Made by a program: the position numbers and the translations under genes
DNA from: Mucilaginibacter gilvus
Lineage (GTDB): Bacteria; Bacteroidota; Bacteroidia; Sphingobacteriales; Sphingobacteriaceae
Direction of reading: 5' to 3'
DNA length: 64,000 nucleotides
Assembly: GCF_004054195.1 (NCBI RefSeq)
Contig: NZ_SBIW01000001.1
Coordinates: forward strand, 186,001-250,000
The notes under the pieces: model-generated
The model's input: the letters and a program-made list of their open reading frames with translations, nothing else
What the model was told of the DNA's origin: nothing
Database searches by the model: none
Part shown: positions 37,401-42,732 of the stretch, in pieces
How the letters are laid out: the number at the start of each line of letters is the position of its first letter
Position numbering within the stretch: the first letter of the stretch is position 1

Positions 37401-37954
37401 CCTGGGTTGATGAACAGATAAAACCCGCGTTGGGCAACGTAGAGGTAGCTAACACCGGTAAAACCATCAATTGGGGTGCTATGTACTGGCAATACACCGA
37501 AAAGTTGGATAAGGTAACCCCATCAAACACCAATGTGCAAATGGAGCGCAAATACTTCATTAAAAAGCAAACCGATAGCGGGCCGATGCTGGTGGCAGTT
37601 GATGCAACTCATTTGCCAAAAACAGGGGACGTATTAAAAGTAGTTCTCCATTTAAAAGCTGATAGAGATTTTGATTACATACACCTGAAAGACATGCGCC
37701 CCGCAGGTACCGAACCAAGCAACAGCCTGTCGGAATACAAATATCAGGATGGCCTATATTACTATCAGGCAACAAAGGATGTAGCCACCAACTTCTTCAT
37801 TAGCCGTCTAAACAAAGGAACCTATGTGTTCGAATATGAATTACGTGTGGTACAACCCGGCAACTATGCAACCGGCGTCACCAGCCTGCAAAGCATGTAT
37901 GCACCGGAGTTTAATGCGCATAGCGATGGCGGAAGGATAACGTTTATGCCGTAG
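31472..37954 (+). CDS. Alpha-2-macroglobulin family protein with thioester motif
   Basis: 2160 residues with a signal peptide (cut near SASA-Q) and no lipobox, so probably periplasmic. A helical N-terminal region (about 30-420) precedes macroglobulin domains (FFTDRQIYRPGQTIYFKTLQ near 590). A carboxypeptidase-regulatory-like insert lies at about 1209-1275 (VVGKVLGYRSGLAGVTVRIN). The A2M core (KNFNETAFFYPQLRTDAKG near 1386, then GALTKWKFRG) is followed by the thioester motif CSEQ (Cys1616) and an alpha/alpha-toroid thioester domain. Bacterial homologues trap proteases by covalent linkage. The usual partner pbpC is not adjacent. A near-consensus -7 box (TATCTTTA) lies near 31445. Confidence 0.92.
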   Translation: MPSTFSKTLLYIFLTCFLFAGGSASAQKNYHNILFKIDSLIDVGLPKSALAEVNVLDALARKEDNTPQTIRAVLYRLKLQTYLEDDALVNVINTLKVDIEGAGYPVKPILQSFLADMYWSYYQQNRYKFANRTRLEKPDVDFRNWDLASLINETTRLYNLSLQDAEQEQQTPISILDSILEGNKNFRYLRPTLYDMLLHRAFEYFLADEPAITRPKMPFTLNDTRFFGDSKKFIQLPVTTTDTNSTWYRGIKFLQQGIAFHLKANNTKALANLDMQRLKFIYDNSNISNKDTLYITALKGIAADSSAGNLRADALYTIASHYNSELANGTMAMVYLKQAIANYPKSFGAINSSNLMKDILQKKLEATLEDINSPDKPILSLLEYCNIKAARYRIYRLTSAQLALLGKMDKHDGDILPGKQTEAYLKKLNPVQNKVLELPRTNDYNTHKTEFKIDALAKGTYVLLLQQATTRDSLMQLTNFSVSGLAYLVRTLPDGSREIRVVNRETGIPVKGAAVTAAYIGDRYSQAKTKPIMVKGLTDARGAFIFKVPGNYIDIDVHYGGDQIHSKEKSIYSATLSYRDTITPKLRTLFFTDRQIYRPGQTIYFKTLQVQTLNGKSSIVPNSSLEVEMKDMNSRQLASAKLITNDFGSAASSFTLPQNIINGAVHLFTETGSITVTVSEYKRPTFSILFEPFTKNYKLNDSVTVKGTVTAFSGYGLSEARIAYRVTRSRDIGIPYSHRGLKENYYSRGTDEIATDTIKTDEHGKFELTFLAVPGAENEPDISYLFKIAADVTDANGETQNAGTSLSLSNKPIQLEFALPDMARPKTTIDATLMLFNSGRQRKNGQATVVVYALKSPGEFFKTRLTANPDKWLLSRKDYHKNFPCFAYKGEDDYKNWERLQKTQSFEFDLKDSDAGRLDLSKLFNSPAGVYAVVVNAKNESGDTTSVIKYINIIKEEAPIQKNENWVLPISTTVQPGQPAEFFVGINKSCSVLLETYDEDKLLSSRLVALSPGPPQKISIPVPATKRNTFTVQFVMINGNRIYKYYERILVADTVKPLNIRFLTMRNKLRPGDKEQWKLEITGSEGKQASELLAGMYDASLDDITPAASWRYLLATTGVNGYFEWRSEPISATVNTINDNEYESHEYDRTNTDIKYEAIDMLGFNDYGYYNDNYENFRQAVSELHLSTLSDKKTVAKYARNATLVKNGYDVVGKVLGYRSGLAGVTVRINNSNISTVSNSLGYFKIKVPVNAILVFSAKDWASKRLNPPKGIKLIVQMKSLAQVRYERELMLADPGVKSQKGDPNADIRINEPVGNSDVTQVVEENSLGFFNNAQVSGYLAFAPPVIKADKEGEMMYDELYDDKLRKGVVKMKEIRTNPKPITIRKNFNETAFFYPQLRTDAKGQVTISFTIPGALTKWKFRGVAYNQKLQTGYIEQLVITQKQVSISANMPRFLREEDTLVVSARVVNLSPGNLKGEAQLLLFNALTMQPVNLFAKGDNGTQRFSVDSATTKAVSFKLIIPAGLEALTYRLTANAGDYTDGEENTLPVLPNRMPVTETMPLMVRAGQTKTFSFDKLINQSSNTLQNKTLTLEYTQNPAWAAVQALPYMMEFPYECSEQIFSRFYANSFAAYIVNSNPKIKQVLERWKATDSKELLSNLEKNAELKSVLLEETPWLQDAANETEQKKRIAQLFDLNKTSYELNENLLKLQKKQLSNGAFPWFGGTYADRYITQHIVAGIGQLNKTGVTGEAAPTLQGIGNRALAYLTKQLVEDEAERKKYDKKYQSRNLDNIEIHAWYAYSYFKETKGAGELKEVRKNYLARAAAQWTSRSEYEKAMIALTLYHMGDKEATAAIVKSLKETARQSDELGMYWAANTNGYFWYESPVETQSLMIELFTEATNDPAAVAEMKVWLLRNKQTNNWRTTKATAAACYALLIKSGNALSDTANVNISIGGKPLAKLRPEIKAEAGTGYLKTTWVDEQIKPALGNVEVANTGKTINWGAMYWQYTEKLDKVTPSNTNVQMERKYFIKKQTDSGPMLVAVDATHLPKTGDVLKVVLHLKADRDFDYIHLKDMRPAGTEPSNSLSEYKYQDGLYYYQATKDVATNFFISRLNKGTYVFEYELRVVQPGNYATGVTSLQSMYAPEFNAHSDGGRITFMP

Positions 37955-37962
37955 AAATCAAT

Positions 37963-37990
37963 AAAAAAGCCCTCCTTTTTGGGGAGGGCT
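37963..37990 (-). terminator. Intrinsic terminator after glyS
   Basis: GCCCTCC (37969-37975) pairs with GGAGGGC (37983-37989). On the minus strand it runs into six T residues. It lies between convergent A2M and glyS and may serve both. Confidence 0.75.
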
Positions 37991-38015
37991 CAAGGTATAT
38001 AGTAGGCTTACTATA

Positions 38016-39497
38016 TTATCCTAACAAATTCTTCCAGCTTACCAGGTCGCCTATTATCTTTTCTAACTGGTCGGCAGGTACGCGTTCCTGGGCCATGCTA
38101 TCGCGGTGGCGGATGGTAACGGTGTTGTCTTCCAGCGTTTGGTGGTCTACTGTGATGCAGAAAGGTGTGCCAATGGCATCCTGGCGGCGGTAACGTTTAC
38201 CAATGGCATCCTTTTCCTCATATTGCAGGTTAAAGTTTAGCTTCAGGGCATCCATTATTTCGCGGGCTTTCTCCGGCAAACCGTCTTTTTTGGTCAGCGG
38301 GAAAATAGCTGCTTTAACCGGTGCCAAAGCAGGATGCAGGCGCAGCACGGTGCGACTATCCTGTTTCTCTTCGGTGCTCAGGTCTTCTTCCTCGTAAGCG
38401 TTTATCATCGTCAGCAGGAACATACGGTCCAAACCTATCGAAGTTTCAATCACGTACGGGATATAGTTACCAAAAGGCTTGCCGGTTTCCGGGTCAACCT
38501 CCGGGTCGAAGTACTGCATCTTCTTGCGCGAGAATTTCTCGTGCTGGCTCAAATCGTAGTTGGTACGGCTGTGGATGCCTTCTACTTCTTTAAAGCCGAA
38601 CGGGAAATCAAATTCGATATCATAAGCGGCGTCGGCATAAAAAGCCAGCTTGGTATGCTCGTGGTAGCGGTATTTGGCTTCGTCGGTACCCAGGGCAAGG
38701 TGCCATTTTAAACGCGCAGCCTTCCATTTTTCAAACCATTCTTTTTGTGTGCCGGGGCGTACAAAATATTGCATCTCCATCTGCTCAAACTCGCGCATGC
38801 GGATGATGAACTGGCGGGCAATCACCTCGTTACGGAAAGCCTTACCTATCTGCGCTATGCCGAAAGGAATTTTCATCCTGCCCGATTTTTGCACGTTAAG
38901 GTAGTTCACAAAAATCCCCTGTGCAGTCTCCGGGCGCAGGTAAATGGTGTCAGACTCATCGGCAATAGCGCCAACCTGTGTACTAAACATCAGGTTAAAC
39001 TGGCGTACATCGGTCCAGTTGGCAGTGCCGCTTACCGGGCATTTTATATTTTGTTCGATGATCAGCTCTTTCAAACGCGGCAGGTCTTCGGCCTTCAGGG
39101 CGTTATCCATCTCGAGCTGCAGTTCTTCAGCTTCGCTGGTTTTGCCTTCCTCATCAAGTTTAGCTATGCGGTCTTCCAGTAACTGATCTGCACGGTAGCG
39201 TTTGTTGCTGTCCTTATTATCAATCATCGGGTCGCTGAAGCCATCTACGTGGCCGCTTGCTTTCCAGATGGTGGGGTGCATAAATATGGCAGAATCGAGG
39301 CCCACAATGTTATCATGCATTTGCACCATGGCTTTCCACCAGTAGGTTTTTAGGTTGTTCTTTAGTTCAACACCGGCCTGGCCGTAATCGTAAACAGCGC
39401 TAAGTCCGTCATAAATTTCGCTGGATTGAAAAACAAAGCCATACTCCTTGGCGTGCGATATAACATTTTTAAAAAGTTCGTCGGTTGAATTGCTCAT
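38016..39497 (-). CDS. glyS: Glycine--tRNA ligase (single-chain, alpha2 type)
   Basis: 493 residues. The class II catalytic core is visible: motif 2 region QIGKAFRNEVIARQFIIRMREFEQ, motif 3 region YVIETSIGLDRMFLLTMINA, plus the substrate region YLRPETAQGIFVNY. A C-terminal anticodon-binding domain follows (about 380-493). This is the homodimeric glycyl-tRNA synthetase (also called glyQS), unrelated to the alpha2beta2 form. A -7 box (TATCTTTG, plus 39506-39513) lies only 8 bp from the ATG, so the transcript may be nearly leaderless. Confidence 0.96.
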   Translation of the reverse strand: MSNSTDELFKNVISHAKEYGFVFQSSEIYDGLSAVYDYGQAGVELKNNLKTYWWKAMVQMHDNIVGLDSAIFMHPTIWKASGHVDGFSDPMIDNKDSNKRYRADQLLEDRIAKLDEEGKTSEAEELQLEMDNALKAEDLPRLKELIIEQNIKCPVSGTANWTDVRQFNLMFSTQVGAIADESDTIYLRPETAQGIFVNYLNVQKSGRMKIPFGIAQIGKAFRNEVIARQFIIRMREFEQMEMQYFVRPGTQKEWFEKWKAARLKWHLALGTDEAKYRYHEHTKLAFYADAAYDIEFDFPFGFKEVEGIHSRTNYDLSQHEKFSRKKMQYFDPEVDPETGKPFGNYIPYVIETSIGLDRMFLLTMINAYEEEDLSTEEKQDSRTVLRLHPALAPVKAAIFPLTKKDGLPEKAREIMDALKLNFNLQYEEKDAIGKRYRRQDAIGTPFCITVDHQTLEDNTVTIRHRDSMAQERVPADQLEKIIGDLVSWKNLLG

Positions 39498-39505
39498 AAT
39501 GGAGG

Positions 39506-39513
39506 CAAAGATA
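39506..39513 (-). promoter_or_regulatory. glyS -7 box, 8 bp from the start codon
   Basis: TATCTTTG on the minus strand matches TAnnTTTG. No clear TTTG lies 19-21 bp upstream. If used, the leader would be only a few nucleotides. Confidence 0.4.
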
Positions 39514-39654
39514 CAATTTAGGCAGAAAGGTAAAAGTGGTGATTGGTGAATAGTAAGTTTGAGGGGTTTGAATGGTCGAATTTATCCGGGGTAGTGAGTG
39601 TCTATAAAGTAAATTGGAACATGAATTATAAATCCAGAATTTCTTCCGCACCAG

Positions 39655-39729
39655 GGATTGTAAGGGTTTAGCCCGAAGGGCCGTAGCGCAGCGAAGCCCT
39701 GCAAAGCCCGGCCCGGAGGGGGTGCCATA
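39655..39729 (-). repeat. GC-rich dispersed repeat, copy B
   Basis: In inverted orientation it repeats the GGGCTTTGCAGGGCTTCGCT and GCTAAACCCTTACAATC segments of copy A (29731-29816), with small differences. Confidence 0.65.
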
Positions 39730-39833
39730 ATTTATAGTTGGATATTTAATGAACGTCATTAATTAAGACCACCTCACTCCCCGCCCGCAACTTTAAAACC
39801 ATTCGCTATTCACCAATCAACCACTCACCAATT

Positions 39834-39880
39834 ATGGCGTTGCCTCCGGCCCGGGCTATCCGTTCCAACTCCTCATTCCG
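39834..39880 (+). repeat. GC-rich dispersed repeat, partial copy C
   Basis: ATGGCGTTGCCTCCGGCCCG matches the first part of copy A (ATGGGGTTGCCTGCGGCCCG) at 18 of 20 positions, then diverges. Confidence 0.55.
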
Positions 39881-39999
39881 CCCCCACCGATAGAAGTGGG
39901 GACTCCATTCCGGGGTTTCCACTTCTATCCCTAACGTAGCTTAACGTTTTCTTCTTTCTCATATCTCAAATCTCAAATCTAACTTCTACTTTTACCGCC

Positions 40000-40707
40000 A
40001 TGAGCATTTCGGTACAGGCTTTATCAAAAATTTACGGGCAGCAAAAGGCTGTGGATGGCATTACATTTAATGCAGAGCCGGGCGTATTGGGCTTTTTAGG
40101 GCCGAACGGCGCGGGCAAATCCACCACCATGAAAATGCTCACCTGCTTTATCCCGCAAACATCGGGCACGGCAACGATTTGCGGTTTCGATATCAGCAAA
40201 GACCCGCTGGAGGTAAAGCGCAACATCGGCTACCTGCCCGAAAGCAACCCGCTATACACCGAAATGTACGTAAAGGAAAGCATGGCCTTTGTTGCCGGCA
40301 TCCACAAACTGCACAACGCGCAAAGCCGCATTACCGAAGTATTGGAGCAAACCGGCCTTGGCCCCGAGCAGCATAAAAAAATAAACCAGCTCTCTAAAGG
40401 TTACCGCCAACGCGTGGGCCTGGCACAGGCCATACTGCACGATCCGCAGGTACTGATACTGGACGAGCCCACCTCGGGCCTCGACCCCAACCAGCTCATT
40501 GGCATCCGCCAGTTGATCCTCGATCTGGGAAAAACAAAAACCATTGTACTCTCTACCCATATTATGCAGGAGGTAGAAGCTGTTTGCAATCGGGTTATCA
40601 TCATCAACAAAGGCAAAATAGCCGCCGACGATACCCTGCAAAACCTCCGCAAAAAAAATGGCGACAAAACGCTGGAGAACATTTTCATAGGCTTAACCAA
40701 TAAGTAG
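40000..40707 (+). CDS. gldA: ABC transporter ATP-binding protein, GldA-like
   Basis: 235 residues, one ABC ATPase domain. Walker A is GPNGAGKS (34-41), the signature is LSKGYRQRVGLAQA, and Walker B is VLILDEPTSG. The sequence resembles GldA, the ATPase of the GldAFG complex needed for gliding in Flavobacterium johnsoniae; many non-gliding Bacteroidota keep it. Its permease and substrate-binding partner is encoded 2 kb downstream as a GldF-GldG fusion, on the same strand and with three porin-like genes between. The start is the first ATG after an AT-rich leader. Confidence 0.8.
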   Translation: MSISVQALSKIYGQQKAVDGITFNAEPGVLGFLGPNGAGKSTTMKMLTCFIPQTSGTATICGFDISKDPLEVKRNIGYLPESNPLYTEMYVKESMAFVAGIHKLHNAQSRITEVLEQTGLGPEQHKKINQLSKGYRQRVGLAQAILHDPQVLILDEPTSGLDPNQLIGIRQLILDLGKTKTIVLSTHIMQEVEAVCNRVIIINKGKIAADDTLQNLRKKNGDKTLENIFIGLTNK

Positions 40708-40875
40708 GCACAAAAAAATATCCCTACATTTCAATTACTTACATGCTATTGCATATTTTTCGCACACAATAGTTGTCACGTTGTGTTTTAACGAGCGTCT
40801 ACAATTAAGACGGCAGCAACGCGGAAGGTACCCTGCAATGCTGTGATTAAATGTTCACCACAATTTAAAATTATC

Positions 40876-41367
40876 ATGAAAAAAGTTCTATTAGTATTAA
40901 CCGTTCTATGCGGTTTATCAATCAGCGCGTTCGCGCAATCAAGCGGAAAATGGAGTATAGGTTTAGAAGGCGGCTTCCCAACGGGCGACGCTAAACAAGC
41001 TTACAATGCAGTTGTTGGCGCTTCAATTAAATATGATCACAACATTGCCACAAACACATTCCTTACCGGTTCGGTAGGCTATAACGCGTTCCTTGTAAAA
41101 TCTCAATACAAAAGCATTGCAGGTTCTACAGATGGTGCTATCCCGGTAAAAGCCGGCCTTAAATACTTCTTTGGAAGCGGCTTTTATGGCGAAGGCCAGT
41201 TAGGTGCAGCGTTTTCTACCGAAAGCGGTGGCGGTACTGCCTTTGTTTATGCGCCGGGTATTGGCTATGATTTTGGCAGCGGTGTTGATTTAGGCGTACG
41301 TTACGAAGCATGGTCTAAAGACGGAACCATCAGCCAGATCGGCCTGCGTTTAGGCTTCAGTTTCTAA
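40876..41367 (+). CDS. Small outer-membrane beta-barrel protein, paralogue 1
   Basis: 163 residues from the preferred start (MKKVLLVLTVLC...), which gives a normal signal peptide cut after FAQ. A longer frame back to 40843 would put 11 charged residues before it. Alternating polar/hydrophobic strands (GYNAFLVKSQYKS, GLRLGFSF) and a terminal Phe are typical of eight-stranded outer-membrane barrels. The last 70 residues are nearly identical to those of the next gene (GFYGEGQLGA.FSTESGGGTA). Function unknown. It is followed by an intrinsic terminator. Confidence 0.8.
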   Translation: MKKVLLVLTVLCGLSISAFAQSSGKWSIGLEGGFPTGDAKQAYNAVVGASIKYDHNIATNTFLTGSVGYNAFLVKSQYKSIAGSTDGAIPVKAGLKYFFGSGFYGEGQLGAAFSTESGGGTAFVYAPGIGYDFGSGVDLGVRYEAWSKDGTISQIGLRLGFSF

Positions 41368-41385
41368 GCAAACAAAACTTTATAG

Positions 41386-41418
41386 AAAAGGGCTCGGGGA
41401 ATTTCTCCGGCCCTTTTT
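41386..41418 (+). terminator. Intrinsic terminator after beta-barrel gene 1
   Basis: AAAAGGGC-TC-GGGGA pairs with CTCC-GG-CCCTTTTT around a short loop and ends in five T residues, 20 bp after the stop. Confidence 0.75.
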
Positions 41419-41537
41419 GGTTTTATCATTTCAACAACAAACAAGTATTATTTAAACTTTATTTAATAATATTTTGAAATAGGATATATTATTTTTTAAA
41501 TTAGCTGAATTAATCCTTAAACCACATATCTCAAACA

Positions 41538-42056
41538 ATGAAAAAAATCCTTTTAGCGATCCTATTCGTAGGAAGCATTTCAGCTACTTGCCTTGCACAG
41601 TCAGATAGTGATGCCGCAAAATTCAGTATTGGCGTTAACCTTGGCCTGCCAACAGGCGTCGCGCATGATATTTCGTCATTCGCTCCCGGCATCGATGTTA
41701 AATACGATTTACCAATTTCAACCGGCACCTTTTTTACTATTTCAGCCGGCTATACCAGATTTTTATACAATAGCGACACTAAAGACGCGCTAAAATCTCT
41801 CGGCGTAGATAAATCGGGCGCAGGTTTTGTACCCTTGAAAGCAGGTATTAAATATTATTTCAGCGATGGCTTCTATGGCGAAGGCCAGTTAGGCGCTACT
41901 TTCTCTACAGAAAGCGGTGGCGGTACCGCTTTTGCTTACGCGCCGGGTATAGGCTATACCTTTGCCGGTGGTTTCGATCTGGGTCTTCGTTACGAAGCCT
42001 GGTCTAAAAACGGCACTACAAGCCAGGTTGCAGCCCGCATTGCAATCAGCTTCTAA
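41538..42056 (+). CDS. Small outer-membrane beta-barrel protein, paralogue 2
   Basis: 172 residues, signal peptide cut near CLAQ-S. The strand pattern and C-terminal half match the preceding gene closely (KAGIKYYFSDGFYGEGQLGA, then YAPGIGYTFAGGFDLGLRYE), while the N-terminal half has diverged. The high similarity at the DNA level in the 3' part suggests recent duplication or gene conversion. It has its own AT-rich upstream region and its own terminator. Confidence 0.82.
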   Translation: MKKILLAILFVGSISATCLAQSDSDAAKFSIGVNLGLPTGVAHDISSFAPGIDVKYDLPISTGTFFTISAGYTRFLYNSDTKDALKSLGVDKSGAGFVPLKAGIKYYFSDGFYGEGQLGATFSTESGGGTAFAYAPGIGYTFAGGFDLGLRYEAWSKNGTTSQVAARIAISF

Positions 42057-42078
42057 ATAAAAAAAATATTTATAATGA

Positions 42079-42109
42079 AAAGTCCCGGGAGGTTTCCGGG
42101 ACTTTTTTT
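42079..42109 (+). terminator. Intrinsic terminator after beta-barrel gene 2
   Basis: AAAAGTCCCGG pairs with CCGGGACTTTT around GAGGTTT, followed by further T residues. Confidence 0.8.
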
Positions 42110-42202
42110 GTTTTGTTTTATTTGCAGCGCGGCAGATTTATAAATGGCGCATTATAATTGTAATTTCGGCGTTATTAGCCACAAGCAATGCTGGCACATC
42201 AA

Positions 42203-42706
42203 ATGAAGAGACTGTTACCCATATTATTTCTATTTTTATATACCGTTGCACAAGGGCAAAGCGCGCCTAAAAGTGCATTCAGCGCAGGGCTCGATCTTGC
42301 TATCCCTACCAATAGCATCTATAACGTTGGCCTGGGTGCTTCGGGCAAGGCAGAAATACCTGTTTCCAGTGCAGCCAGCTTAACAATTACCGCAGGCTAT
42401 ACCAGCCTTTATTATAAAAAATCGCTGATAGGCAGTAGCAGATCGCAGGATGCTGCGGGGTTTGTACCGCTAAAGGCTGGCGTAAAATATTACCTGAGCG
42501 AAGGCTTTTTTATAGAAGGAGAATTGGGTACATCTATCGAAACCAATTACTCGAAAAACAAACTCTTTGCATTTGCGCTTGGCCCGGGCTTTTTGCTGCC
42601 TATGAGCAAAAATACGGCTATCGAACTTGGCTTCCGGTACGAAAACTGGGGCAGCGGGCGCGTTAGGCAAACAGGTATTCGCGTAGCATACCATTTTACG
42701 TGGTAA
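42203..42706 (+). CDS. Small outer-membrane beta-barrel protein, paralogue 3 (divergent)
   Basis: 167 residues from MKRLLPILFLFLY, which gives a standard signal peptide cut near GQS; an ATG at 42188 would add five residues. It shares the barrel pattern and the segment AAGFVPLKAGVKYYLSEGFF with paralogue 2 but lacks the conserved STESGGGTA loop. It ends 26 bp before gldFG. A -7 promoter box (TAACTTTG) overlaps its stop codon. Confidence 0.78.
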   Translation: MKRLLPILFLFLYTVAQGQSAPKSAFSAGLDLAIPTNSIYNVGLGASGKAEIPVSSAASLTITAGYTSLYYKKSLIGSSRSQDAAGFVPLKAGVKYYLSEGFFIEGELGTSIETNYSKNKLFAFALGPGFLLPMSKNTAIELGFRYENWGSGRVRQTGIRVAYHFTW

Positions 42707-42711
42707 CTTTG
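42704..42711 (+). promoter_or_regulatory. Possible gldFG -7 promoter box
   Basis: TAACTTTG matches TAnnTTTG 21 bp before the gldFG ATG and overlaps the TAA stop of beta-barrel gene 3. No clear -33 TTTG is present at the right distance. Confidence 0.35.
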
Positions 42712-42732
42712 TAACATACGAATCAAACAACG

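Larger units (their letters stand above)
39498..39999. other. Intergenic region with dispersed repeats
   Basis: 502 bp without a gene between divergent glyS and gldA. It holds the glyS -7 box, repeat copy B (39655-39729, inverted) and copy C (39834-39880). It also holds complementary words (GGTGATTGGTGAATAG near 39537-39552 with CTATTCACCAATC near 39806-39818), and a near-consensus -7 box (TACTTTTA, 39988-39995) just before gldA. Confidence 0.6.
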
